This document shows, one piece after another, positions 55,226-63,308 of a stretch of DNA of 64,000 bases (positions are counted from its first letter, which is position 1; every line of letters begins with the position of its first letter). The DNA lies in contig JAJYKS010000001.1 in assembly GCA_021788365.1 (NCBI GenBank), positions 1 through 64,000 of the forward strand, read 5' to 3'. The position numbers were made by a program, and so were the translations under genes. The DNA comes from a bacterium. Its GTDB lineage: Bacteria > Patescibacteria > Microgenomatia > UBA1400 > UBA12108. A model generated the notes under the pieces. That model saw only the letters and a program-made list of their open reading frames with translations. It did not search any database and was not told the origin of the DNA.

Positions 55226-55248
55226 AAAAAGCCCTGTCTCTGCAGGGC
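55226..55248 (-). terminator. Terminator-like hairpin in the 16S leader
   Basis: On the minus strand GCCCTG-CAGAGA-CAGGGC followed by TTTTTAG. It lies about 45 nt downstream of the predicted 16S start. Confidence 0.6.
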
Positions 55249-55298
55249 CTACCCTAAACGAGACATTAGGCAAAGTGTATTCACATATGTAGGATGCT

Positions 55299-55326
55299 AT
55301 TGTAACACGAAAACCGGAGGACGCAA
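55299..55326 (-). promoter_or_regulatory. 16S rRNA promoter candidate
   Basis: On the minus strand TTGCGT, 16 nt spacer, TACAAT, with the same GTTACAAT as the 23S promoter candidate. The predicted start is near 55292. Confidence 0.6.
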
Positions 55327-55345
55327 TATAGATACTGTACGATTA

Positions 55346-56020
55346 CTACTTTGTTCTGTAGTCCTTTCCTCCGTCTAGTATGGTCTGAACGTTCATGAGC
55401 AATCTAATCGATTCGGGCTGATGAACTCCAATGGTCGCTTTTTCTTCATCGATTCTTTTTGCAAGATTCTTAAGCGCAAGCATGTCGGCTGGCACATTAC
55501 TTTTACTTGAAAAGTCGACGATATATGCAACAAAGCCCCACAGTTCACCAACCTTTAACTCGCCGACAACGGCTGTTGCTTGCAACGTTGAAAATTTCTC
55601 CGACCTGTCCCGTAGCTGTATGGCAAACTGCAGGAATGGGTCGCGGTTATCTTGAACGCGATCGTCCGTTGATAGATTTCCTATAATAGTTTCTGGTAGA
55701 TCTTTAAGTGGGTGACGGATACCATCGCTTCCTGTAGATACATCGTCTAAAAGTGCGTTGAATATGACAGCGGTCACTCCTGGCTCGACTGTTGCTTCCT
55801 CATTATCCTTCCCCACCTCATGCATGACACTCAGCAATACATTAAAATCGACCCCTGCCCTGTTTAACGTTGCTAGTTTCTCCGTATCTATGTTTTCATG
55901 AATTAGTGTTAACCCTCTGGGTGACCTCGGTTCTACTCCGGACTCTGGAGCCCTCGTCAAGATTGTTCTGGCAACAAACTTTTGTACATTGGTTAATTCG
56001 CCAGTATCAATAATTGTCAT
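55346..56020 (-). CDS. Hypothetical protein
   Basis: This 224-residue soluble protein is of unknown family. It has no signal peptide or membrane segment. It looks mostly helical and acidic, with a hydrophobic core region VVGELKVGELWGFVAYIVDF near residues 150-170. The start overlaps the end of galE by 14 nt, so it is probably the second gene of that operon. No motif identifies a function. Confidence 0.55.
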   Translation of the reverse strand: MTIIDTGELTNVQKFVARTILTRAPESGVEPRSPRGLTLIHENIDTEKLATLNRAGVDFNVLLSVMHEVGKDNEEATVEPGVTAVIFNALLDDVSTGSDGIRHPLKDLPETIIGNLSTDDRVQDNRDPFLQFAIQLRDRSEKFSTLQATAVVGELKVGELWGFVAYIVDFSSKSNVPADMLALKNLAKRIDEEKATIGVHQPESIRLLMNVQTILDGGKDYRTK

Positions 56021-57035
56021 TTTTATCCTTGCTGTGCCAAGCGTAGGCGGTTTTTATAATCGTTTCGAGATCGCTATATTTGGGAGACCAGGACAGCTCG
56101 GAGCGCAGGCGGGAGGAGTCGGCGACCAGCTCGTTGGCGTCTCCTGGGCGGCGCGGAGCGAATTTTACTTTAATTTTTTGTGATCCTTCGACATGCTCAG
56201 GATCTATCTGAGCATAGTCAGATGCGACTTTCTCCACCATTTTTACAATCTCGAGGTTGCTGTAGCCGTGGCCAGTGCCAGCGTTATAACACGTGGTCAT
56301 AGGTAATGGGTCATTTGTCATGAGGTGGACAGCGGCGAGGCGGAAGGCCTCGGCAAGGTCAAGGACATGGATGTAATCGCGTACACAGGTGCCGTCCGGC
56401 GTGGGGTAGTCGTTACCAAACATCTTAAACTCTTTCCCTTCCATCTGGGCTCTGATCACGCTTGGGATAATGTGCGATTCGTCGTGATGGTCTTCCCCGA
56501 GCGAGCTATCTAAAGTAGCGCCCGCGGCATTGAAAAAGCGGATACTGATACTCCGGAAACCGTACGCCTTGTCGTACCACTTGAGGAGGCGCTCGACCGT
56601 GAGCTTTGTTTCACCATAGGGGTTCTCCGGCTCCTTGGGATCATTTTCCGGGATCGGCACGTGTACCGGATTCCCATATACTCCGGCGGTACTCGCAAAG
56701 ACTAGTTTGTGCACTCCTGCACCTATCATGGACTCTATGAGTGAAAGCGATCCCAACACGTTGTTGCCGTAGTATTTCCGGGGATTGGCGACCGACTCAC
56801 CCATCTGGATGTAGGCTGCAAAATGCATAACGACGTCGGGGTGAAAATTGCGTAACGTCTTGTCTAGCGTTTTTTTGTCGAGTAAGCCACCTTTCACGTA
56901 CGGAATATCTTTTAATTTTGTCGGCGTGTGCGAGACAAAATGATCGTAGACCAAGACGTTGTGACCTGCCTTCTCCAGTTCTTTAGCGGTAATTGCACCG
57001 ATATAGCCCGCACCGCCGGTAATTAAAATTCTCAT
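56007..57035 (-). CDS. galE: UDP-glucose 4-epimerase
   Basis: Starting at the ATG at 57035 (MRILITGGAGYIG) gives 342 residues; a TTG 15 nt upstream is unlikely. ITGGAGYIGAITAKELEKAG, FAAYIQMGESVANP, FASTAGVYGNP, NPYGETK as YxxxK and FNAAGATLDSSLGEDH identify GalE. It interconverts UDP-glucose and UDP-galactose. Near residue 291 a palindromic repeat encodes about ten extra residues (QIDPEHVEGSQ) just before KFAPRRPGDANELVADSSR. An A/T-rich leader resembling that of uxs and rmd precedes it. Confidence 0.9.
   Translation of the reverse strand: MRILITGGAGYIGAITAKELEKAGHNVLVYDHFVSHTPTKLKDIPYVKGGLLDKKTLDKTLRNFHPDVVMHFAAYIQMGESVANPRKYYGNNVLGSLSLIESMIGAGVHKLVFASTAGVYGNPVHVPIPENDPKEPENPYGETKLTVERLLKWYDKAYGFRSISIRFFNAAGATLDSSLGEDHHDESHIIPSVIRAQMEGKEFKMFGNDYPTPDGTCVRDYIHVLDLAEAFRLAAVHLMTNDPLPMTTCYNAGTGHGYSNLEIVKMVEKVASDYAQIDPEHVEGSQKIKVKFAPRRPGDANELVADSSRLRSELSWSPKYSDLETIIKTAYAWHSKDKNDNY
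56182..56204. repeat. Palindromic repeat inserted in galE
   Basis: GATCC-TTCGACATGCTCA-GGATC, in frame in the galE coding region, related to 55196-55214. Confidence 0.7.
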
Positions 57036-57072
57036 TTTTTCAGTTTCCAATTTTTATTCAATTTTCAATTAA

Positions 57073-57429
57073 TCAATTTGCAAACTTGTTATATCTTCGC
57101 AAGATACAGACAAATAGTAAAGCGCTCAGGGTGTCGAGCGCCCAGTCGTACACACTCATGTGGCGGCCAGCGACGAAGGACTGGTGGATTTCGGTCGCTG
57201 CGCCGAGAGCCGAGGCGATAACCAGAGCATACCAAAATCTGGCTTTTGACTTTGAGAGTGCCAAGTAGGCGAGAACTCCCTCCATACCGAAGAAAAAGAT
57301 GTGACCGCCCTTGGAGATGACAAACTGTTCGAGCGAGTCGGGGGTGACGCGGAGATTGGGCACGCCGGTCAAGTACCACGTAAACCAAGTCCAGATGGCG
57401 AAGGCGACCCAAAATGAATACTTTTTCAT
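57073..57429 (-). CDS. VanZ-like membrane protein
   Basis: Starting at the ATG at 57429 (MKKYSFWVAFAIWTWFTWYL) gives 118 residues with four hydrophobic segments. EIHQSFVAGRHMSVYDWALDTLSA near the C-terminus is the VanZ-like signature. TATACT at 57437-57442 ends 7 nt before the ATG, suggesting a leaderless transcript separate from the gene upstream. VanZ-like proteins are of unclear role; some affect lipoglycopeptide sensitivity. Confidence 0.8.
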   Translation of the reverse strand: MKKYSFWVAFAIWTWFTWYLTGVPNLRVTPDSLEQFVISKGGHIFFFGMEGVLAYLALSKSKARFWYALVIASALGAATEIHQSFVAGRHMSVYDWALDTLSALLFVCILRRYNKFAN

Positions 57430-57446
57430 AATGCTAAGTATACCGT

Positions 57447-57498
57447 AAGGGTTCGACCTGCCCTTCGGGTTGGGCACTTCCTTACAGGTCGAACCCTT
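57447..57498. terminator. Long hairpin at the end of the lamin-tail gene
   Basis: Arms of 14 bp, AAGGGTTCGACCTG with its exact complement, enclose CCCTTCGGG. On the plus strand it is followed by TTTT. The stop codon of the minus-strand lamin-tail gene lies inside the hairpin, so it may protect the 3' end of that mRNA; as a terminator it would work only on the plus strand. Confidence 0.5.
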
Positions 57499-58318
57499 TT
57501 TGGCGCTGGCGGTATTTACGGTATCCAAGGAAACCGGCTACCGATGAGAGAGAAAGTCCAGAGCCTATCTCCACTACGATTTTTGCTCGTTCGCGGTTGA
57601 GGGAGGGTGACCTATCCTGCAAGGAATCTCCTTGTAGACTGGCCGGCGTGGGGGAACTGGTAAAGGCGGAGAGATCGACAATTGCTTCCCCTGCAACCGT
57701 TCCTGATCCAGTCGCCTCAAGCTCGGGAGATGGAGACGGATATATGCTTGCCATGGGGGAGGGAGTAACTATCGGGGACGGGGTGGGGGTGGACGACGGC
57801 GAGGGAGTGGGCGAGGGAGGGGGAGAGGGCGACGGAGAGAGTGAGGGAGATGGCGAGGGGGCGGGACATGGATTTATTTCGCCGGTGTTTGTGGCTTCTC
57901 TCGTTGCGGACGAGAACCGAACCCACGGGAGTTGTCCGTCACGTTCCCGTCCGATCGATTCACCACTCCCCGGCGCACAGATTGCGTCTTCATATCCATA
58001 GCTTATACTATCCACGAGACTTGTCCCCTCTTTTTCGAATAGCTCGACAATGTCGGCGTCTCTGTTTAACTTGTTGCTAAAGCTTATGAGCACGTACTCA
58101 GCCGAGGGTGAACCTATTTTTGTGTCGGTCGGTATTATCTTTTTGTTCCCTGCTTCGTCTTGCAAAAACCAATCGCCGATATCCGTCTCCACGTCGGCAA
58201 ATAGCTCCACCCAGTCGCCGGAGCTTTCATAGGAACTCACTTCGTTTATCGATACCGCAGCAAAACTTTTTTTGCAAAAGAAAACCGTGGCAAACGCCGC
58301 CAACAGCATCCATTTCAT
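57482..58318 (-). CDS. Secreted lamin-tail-domain protein with Pro/Ser stalk
   Basis: Starting at the ATG at 58318 (MKWMLLAAFATVFF) gives 278 residues: a signal peptide (1-20), a lamin-tail-like beta domain at about residues 20-130 (SINEVSSYESSGDWVELF, GDWFLQDEAGNKKII), a PSPSP stalk (about 130-190) and a C-terminal helix followed by YRKYRQRQK. It is probably anchored in the membrane with the lamin-tail domain outside. A -10 TATACT ends 6 nt before the ATG. No sortase motif is seen. Confidence 0.75.
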   Translation of the reverse strand: MKWMLLAAFATVFFCKKSFAAVSINEVSSYESSGDWVELFADVETDIGDWFLQDEAGNKKIIPTDTKIGSPSAEYVLISFSNKLNRDADIVELFEKEGTSLVDSISYGYEDAICAPGSGESIGRERDGQLPWVRFSSATREATNTGEINPCPAPSPSPSLSPSPSPPPSPTPSPSSTPTPSPIVTPSPMASIYPSPSPELEATGSGTVAGEAIVDLSAFTSSPTPASLQGDSLQDRSPSLNRERAKIVVEIGSGLSLSSVAGFLGYRKYRQRQKGFDL

Positions 58319-58324
58319 AAAAAC

Positions 58325-58330
58325 AGTATA
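58325..58330 (-). promoter_or_regulatory. -10 element of the lamin-tail gene
   Basis: TATACT on the minus strand, 6 nt before the ATG at 58318. It supports this start and a leaderless mRNA. Confidence 0.5.
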
Positions 58331-58346
58331 GCAAATTGGCTCGTTT

Positions 58347-59276
58347 TTATTTACAGGTTTTCGAGCAGTATGCCGGGCTATTACGCCTCCAGCCACATCG
58401 TAGGTTACAGATATACGTGCTTATGGGCCTCGTAATTATAGTGAGAATGGGTGGGCGGGGTGTCGGAGTTGGGGTGGGGGTGCGGGTGGGTACGGGAGTC
58501 GGTGTGGGACAAACTACAGTCTGGGAACAGGAGCCGCCGACAGCACAGACATTTTGGTAATAGCAGCCCTGGGGAAGTGGTTTGACCGTGGGCACGGGGA
58601 TCGCTGTCGGCACCGGGCACACGACTTGTGCGGGGCATGGTGCTTGAATACATTGGACTTCTTTTAGGTAACAGTTTGGTGGGATGGGTGAGGGTGAAGG
58701 CTTGAGCGAAGGAATCGGGGTAGCAGTCGGCATGATTGACGGTGCCGGGCACATATCAGGGGTCACCGGAATTAGGCATCGAGGGATGGTATCTAGACAC
58801 GCCGGGCGGGGTGTACATGTGGCAACGGGAGTGGAGGTGGGCGTCGGCACCGGTGTAGGAATTGGTGAGGGCACTGCGCAGCTTGAGCGGCACGACTGTT
58901 GCGCATTCGCCAGTGCCTGACTAATGTCGGTGCATACCCCCAAGGCTTGGACGGTGCTGTAGTTCCCTGAGGTTGTGCCACAAGAATATGAGTATGTGCG
59001 GAAACTCGTACCGCCACAATAATCGCTCGCATTGAAGTTGGTTATGTTTTGGTTACACGTTATCGGCGACGGAACCGGCACACTTGAGCCGATGGGCGGA
59101 GTGACCGGAACTGGCCCTCCCTCGCTAACGTAGGCGATACGGGCTGGACGGGTGAATAAAAAATATCCGCCGAAAGCGATCGCGATAATAGCCACGATGA
59201 CGAGCGCTAGTTTTCCTGCGAGCGGGACGCGTCGTCTTGGGACCGCAGCTGATGGCAATAATTCTTGTTCATTCAT
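58347..59276 (-). CDS. Membrane-anchored Cys/Pro-rich surface protein
   Basis: This 309-residue protein has an N-terminal helix (about residues 21-41) and a long outside part. A first domain (about 70-135) has six cysteines, including CNQNITNFNASDYCGG and CGTTSGNYSTV. The rest alternates PTPTP linkers with short cysteine-bearing units such as NCYLKEVQCIQAPCPAQVVC and GCYYQNVCAVGGSCSQTVVC, which are repeats of one another. It is probably a stiff, disulphide-braced surface stalk. I do not recognise the family. Confidence 0.65.
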   Translation of the reverse strand: MNEQELLPSAAVPRRRVPLAGKLALVIVAIIAIAFGGYFLFTRPARIAYVSEGGPVPVTPPIGSSVPVPSPITCNQNITNFNASDYCGGTSFRTYSYSCGTTSGNYSTVQALGVCTDISQALANAQQSCRSSCAVPSPIPTPVPTPTSTPVATCTPRPACLDTIPRCLIPVTPDMCPAPSIMPTATPIPSLKPSPSPIPPNCYLKEVQCIQAPCPAQVVCPVPTAIPVPTVKPLPQGCYYQNVCAVGGSCSQTVVCPTPTPVPTRTPTPTPTPRPPILTIITRPISTYICNLRCGWRRNSPAYCSKTCK

Positions 59277-59296
59277 ACGATAGTAATCATAGTAGA

Positions 59297-60487
59297 ATGA
59301 AAACTATGCGTACGTCAAGTAGGCCAGTACAGTGGTATATGGCCTTTGGATTTTTAGCCACCCCCCTATTCTTTTGGCCAACATATTTTTCACCATACGA
59401 GCCACCAAAAGTTTGGTTTCTAGCGCTGTGGGTGGTCGGTGCACTGGGGCTTACACTACTCAACCACTACGGCCGCGACAATAGCAATCGACTATTAGCC
59501 TGGCTCATTTTTGGGCTTTTTGCAGAGTTAACTATCACTTCGCTCGTGAGTGGTAGATTTTTTACTAGCGTATGGGGGAACCCATATCGAATGGACGGGT
59601 TGATCGCACTTGCAGCGCTCGTCGTACTGGCGTTTATAGTTGCGCTCATTTGGAACGGTAAACTGGGAGAAAAAATCATAATGGCGATCGCCATAGCTAC
59701 CGGAGTTCTTTCGTTGTGGGCGGTGGGGGCGACATTTTATTCAGCACTCGTACCTGCTTCCGCATGGTGGCAGGGACGGGTGGCGTTGTCGTTCGGCAAT
59801 CCTACGGCACTGTCCGGATATTTAGGAGTAAGTTTACCCTTTAGTTACTACGCCTATAAACATTTTTTTGAGAAACGCCGCACCCTCCGAGGAGCGTTAC
59901 TTATACAGATAGCGGCGATTATTCTTACTCGGACGATTGGAGGGCTATTGTGCTTGGCGTTGTTCGGCATTTATCTGTTTCGTCATCGTCTTTCGCGAGC
60001 GATCCTGATTATCATCTTTGGTATAGCCATTGCTGCGGCTCTCGGGTTTTATGAATACTTTTCTGTGCGTGTCCGAAATCCCGGATATATCGTTGCGGAA
60101 GACCGAGCACGGATACTTATGAAGGGGGTAATCGCTATTGCCGACAGACCGGTTTGGGGTTGGGGATGGGCACAGTTTTCCCGTGCGTTTAGCACAATCG
60201 ATTGGCCAACTCATTACAATGTCGACGCGATGGTAGATCGGCCACATTCCAGTCTGCTGGATATGGGAGTTTCCGGGGGGATACCGGCGCTTGTTATATA
60301 TGTGACGATACTGGCTATCAGTTTGGTAACGCTGGTCAAGCGACAAAATTTTCTTTGCACTACACTGGCTATGGTATTAATTATGTACGTTGTACAAAGC
60401 CAAACCAACATCACATCAGTTGCGGAAGATATGCTTGCATGGTTTGTCATAGGGGTAGCACTTAGTTATAAATTTTCGCTTGGATGA
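59297..60487 (+). CDS. O-antigen ligase/polymerase-like membrane protein (Wzy/WaaL type)
   Basis: Starting at the ATG at 59297 gives 396 residues; a second ATG at 59306 is equally possible. About ten helices are visible. RARILMKGVIAIADRPVWGWG, then WPTHYNVDAMVDRPHSSLLDMGVSGGIPAL, match the large outside loop of O-antigen ligases with its conserved arginine and histidine. It should polymerise or attach a lipid-linked glycan outside the membrane and may complete the pathway of the 0-32 kb locus. It diverges from the Cys-rich gene with 20 bp between starts and converges on the C39 gene (26-nt overlap). Confidence 0.75.
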   Translation: MKTMRTSSRPVQWYMAFGFLATPLFFWPTYFSPYEPPKVWFLALWVVGALGLTLLNHYGRDNSNRLLAWLIFGLFAELTITSLVSGRFFTSVWGNPYRMDGLIALAALVVLAFIVALIWNGKLGEKIIMAIAIATGVLSLWAVGATFYSALVPASAWWQGRVALSFGNPTALSGYLGVSLPFSYYAYKHFFEKRRTLRGALLIQIAAIILTRTIGGLLCLALFGIYLFRHRLSRAILIIIFGIAIAAALGFYEYFSVRVRNPGYIVAEDRARILMKGVIAIADRPVWGWGWAQFSRAFSTIDWPTHYNVDAMVDRPHSSLLDMGVSGGIPALVIYVTILAISLVTLVKRQNFLCTTLAMVLIMYVVQSQTNITSVAEDMLAWFVIGVALSYKFSLG

Positions 60488-61718
60488 TGGCCCACGTGCT
60501 GTAGTGATCTTTTAGCGATACGTTCATGGCTCCTGGGTATTCAGGATCGTTGATCTTAAAGCTGTCTCCATCTACCGAACGCAAAACCACCCAGTGATCG
60601 GAGTAGTGGGTGGGCGCAGGTCCGCCATTCATTGATAAGCCGGCTATTACCACTTTGCCGGAGTTTAGCGCGTCACGAAGGCTCTGCATGCTAGGGTTAT
60701 TTACATCGGTCGCGTTATGGCCATTGGCAGACGGGCCGGGACTATTGAAAAGGGCGGTTATTGAGTAAAAATTACTTGAGTTGGTTGCGACATCTGAGGG
60801 AATGAGTGAGCCGCCGTAGTGAGAGACGACCATCGTGTAGGATGTAACCAGACATCCAACCCGAGCTATCGTACACGGACCACCACAGTCATTGCTACCG
60901 TTGATGACTACATTTCCCCAATTGGCATCTCTCTGGTTGAAGTACTTGCCCCAGCTGTCTGACAAATCTTGGTGTGGCAGTAGCGAGACACCGACTGACT
61001 CGGCATAGTTTGAGAGGGCTGCCAGCTGCGCCTGGGCGGTCGAGAGGAGTTTTTGGTATTGTGATTCACTATTTTTTGTGGCCGTAAGAAGTTGGTTTTT
61101 GGTCGCGACCTGGTTGGCAAGGTCTGCCTGTTGATTATCCAGTTTTCGTTTTGCTGCCACGATCTGTGCTTGCAATGCTTCCTTTTGCGATTTTTGCGTG
61201 TTGTAATCGAGGCGCGCTGATTCAAGTTGCAGGAGTAGCTCCTGGTCATGGTCGCGTACACGTTTGGCGTATTCTAGGTTGCGGATGAGATCGGGTATCC
61301 CCCCTGCTTCTGCGACAATGGTGAGCGGGCCATCAGCTTTGTACATATAGGTTTCGCGGACACGGACGACAAACAACTTTGTCAGATCTGTGAGGGAATA
61401 ATCGAGGCTCTCTATTTTGCCAGAAAGGTCAGTAATCTCGAGGTTTAGCGATTTTAGTTCTTGCTGGGTTTCGTATATTTGCGCTTGTGTCAGGCTAATT
61501 TGATTGTTTAGGTACGCGATAGCCGATGCAAGCGTTTTTTGCTGACCCTGACTGTCGGCGATTTTATTTTTACAATCGGTAATGTAATCCCGCAAAACGC
61601 CAGGTGGGGCGCCGGTTGGATCCTCGCCACAGACGAGTGCATACGCGGGGCTCGAAACAGCGCGCAGCACACCGAACACAGCGAGTGAGAATACGATAGC
61701 AAACAAATACTTTTTCAT
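60462..61718 (-). CDS. FtsEX-associated coiled-coil protein with C39-type peptidase domain
   Basis: Starting at the ATG at 61718 gives 418 residues: a signal peptide (1-27), a long coiled coil (about 45-250) as in CwlO, PcsB and EnvC partners of FtsEX, then a papain-like domain with cysteine in VGCLVTSYTMVVSHYGG, histidine in HYSDHWVVLRSVDGDS and FKINDPEYPG, typical of Peptidase_C39-like enzymes. The usual NlpC/P60, CHAP or LytM domain is absent. The start overlaps ftsX by 4 nt (ATGA). It probably cuts cell-wall peptides at the division site under FtsEX control. Confidence 0.8.
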   Translation of the reverse strand: MKKYLFAIVFSLAVFGVLRAVSSPAYALVCGEDPTGAPPGVLRDYITDCKNKIADSQGQQKTLASAIAYLNNQISLTQAQIYETQQELKSLNLEITDLSGKIESLDYSLTDLTKLFVVRVRETYMYKADGPLTIVAEAGGIPDLIRNLEYAKRVRDHDQELLLQLESARLDYNTQKSQKEALQAQIVAAKRKLDNQQADLANQVATKNQLLTATKNSESQYQKLLSTAQAQLAALSNYAESVGVSLLPHQDLSDSWGKYFNQRDANWGNVVINGSNDCGGPCTIARVGCLVTSYTMVVSHYGGSLIPSDVATNSSNFYSITALFNSPGPSANGHNATDVNNPSMQSLRDALNSGKVVIAGLSMNGGPAPTHYSDHWVVLRSVDGDSFKINDPEYPGAMNVSLKDHYSTWAIIQAKIYN

Positions 61719-62584
61719 CTTCCGTAACGGCGGGTCGCGATCATGCTGGCAAAGCCGCCCAATAGTATCCCCAACACTAATTCTCCCCCCAGCAGTGCGC
61801 CCATAATCCACAGTGGCACCGGCAAAAGCGGGATACCCTGGAGGAATGAGGCAAGAGGCGGCGTTGCATACAGGAGCGAAACGTACGCGGCTCCCCAGCC
61901 CATCCCGGCACCAATAAGTCCATAGGCAATCCCCTCAAGAACAAACGGCCCGCGGATATACCACGAGGTTGCACCCAAGAGTGATAATGTTTTAATCTCG
62001 GCACGACGGGCGGTGAACTTTAATCCTAGGATGACCACAATGGTCACGAGGGAAGCAAAAAGAAGTAATCCGGAGAGCACCACTCCAGCTATACGCACAC
62101 CGTTTACCCACTTGGTCAAGGTGTCTACGACGTCTTTTTGGAATACCACTTCCTCGACCGTTGTATCTTTTTGCATAACTGTGGCGATGGGCTCCAGATC
62201 TGTTGCGTTTTTAGCTGAAACTTCGAGGCTGGCGGGGAGGATGTCCGCTGTCACCATCTCTAGGAGTAGCGGGTTGTCTTTATTTTGCTCTTTGTAGATT
62301 TGTAGGGCCTGATCCTTGGAAATATAGTTCATGCTTTCGACAGTGCCGAGCGCAGAAACCGATGTTTTTAGCGTCTCTACGTCCGCTGCAGTTGCGCTAT
62401 CTTTAAAAAATGCCGTGACCTGTGGGCGCGACTCAAAATAGGTGAGCATGCCGTGTGCACCCATGACAACCAGAGCAAAAACGCTCACAACAAAAAAGGT
62501 AATCGTTGTCAGCACAGCCGCCGCAATGGACTGGTACGGCGAACGGCGCATGTGTTTTAAGGTGGTTCCTAGCTTACGACTCAT
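61715..62584 (-). CDS. ftsX: Cell-division ABC transporter permease FtsX
   Basis: Starting at the ATG at 62584, with an AAGGAG Shine-Dalgarno, gives 289 residues. Four helices are visible: one after the cytoplasmic N-terminus (about 22-45), then an outside domain (about 46-160, with AFFKDSATAADVETL), then three helices. KTLSLLGATSWYIRGPFVLEG is the conserved FtsX segment. It transmits FtsE ATP hydrolysis to a wall hydrolase; the next gene encodes such a hydrolase. An upstream in-frame start would lie inside ftsE. Confidence 0.92.
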   Translation of the reverse strand: MSRKLGTTLKHMRRSPYQSIAAAVLTTITFFVVSVFALVVMGAHGMLTYFESRPQVTAFFKDSATAADVETLKTSVSALGTVESMNYISKDQALQIYKEQNKDNPLLLEMVTADILPASLEVSAKNATDLEPIATVMQKDTTVEEVVFQKDVVDTLTKWVNGVRIAGVVLSGLLLFASLVTIVVILGLKFTARRAEIKTLSLLGATSWYIRGPFVLEGIAYGLIGAGMGWGAAYVSLLYATPPLASFLQGIPLLPVPLWIMGALLGGELVLGILLGGFASMIATRRYGR

Positions 62585-63263
62585 GGTGCTCCTTTTTACC
62601 CACGTCTTTAACAAGTGCTCCTTTGTCAAATTGTAGCCGGCGTAGTTTACGATTTTTAATGAGTTCAAGGTCGTGAGTTGCCATTAAGACTGTTGTCCCT
62701 TGGCTGTTAATATCTCCCAAAAGCTCAATTATGCTCATGGCAGTATGTCCGTCAAGATTACCCGTTGGCTCGTCGGCGAAGAGAATCTTAGGCTGGGGAG
62801 CGAGTGCACGGGCTATCGCCACCCGCTGCATCTCGCCGCCGGAGAGCTGCACGGGAAAATCGCTCTCTTTTCCGGATAAACCGGTCAACTCCAAGAGTTC
62901 GTTGCGACGCTTTATAGCGGTCTCATCCTCTAACCCCAAAATATCGAGCGCCAAATCGATATTCTCGGCAACCGTTCTATCCATGAGCAGCTTGAAGTCT
63001 TGGAATACAACGCCAATTTTGCGACGTAGGAGGGGGATATCACGAGATTTTAGGGTAGCGAGATTTATGCCGTCTATTTCTATCACACCAGATGAAGGCG
63101 TAAAATCTCTGATCATGGCGCGCATAACACTTGTTTTGCCAGCGCCAGACGCTCCCTCGACGATCACAAATTCTCCTGGCTCCACCGCAAAGCTAACATC
63201 ATTGAGAGCCACCGTGCCATTACCGTATTTTTTCGTAACGTTTGTAAAGACTATCATACTCAT
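62574..63263 (-). CDS. ftsE: Cell-division ABC transporter ATPase FtsE
   Basis: This 229-residue ATPase has EGASGAGKTSVM (Walker A, residues 36-47), LSGGEMQRVAIARAL (signature), ILFADEPTGNLD (Walker B) and MATHDLELI (switch histidine). The C-terminal extension is short. It pairs with FtsX (11-nt overlap) and is downstream of prfB as in many Gram-positive bacteria. Confidence 0.95.
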   Translation of the reverse strand: MSMIVFTNVTKKYGNGTVALNDVSFAVEPGEFVIVEGASGAGKTSVMRAMIRDFTPSSGVIEIDGINLATLKSRDIPLLRRKIGVVFQDFKLLMDRTVAENIDLALDILGLEDETAIKRRNELLELTGLSGKESDFPVQLSGGEMQRVAIARALAPQPKILFADEPTGNLDGHTAMSIIELLGDINSQGTTVLMATHDLELIKNRKLRRLQFDKGALVKDVGKKEHHES

Positions 63264-63308
63264 TTGACGTGCCTTGCGTGAACACGTGACACGTGCACAC
63301 GAAACGAT

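Larger units (their letters stand above)
55047..55345. other. 16S leader region
   Basis: This 299-bp stretch has no gene. It holds the 16S promoter candidate (55299-55326), a terminator-like hairpin (55226-55248), a short palindromic repeat (55196-55214), a boxA-like sequence (55171-55181) and the 5' arm of the processing stem (55078-55103). Confidence 0.75.

Noticed and set aside
63278..63303. ACACGTGACACGTGCAC repeat-like stretch between ftsE and the next gene
   Set aside because: Only one copy is seen and it has no clear arms or position relative to a promoter; noted but not supported as a regulatory site.
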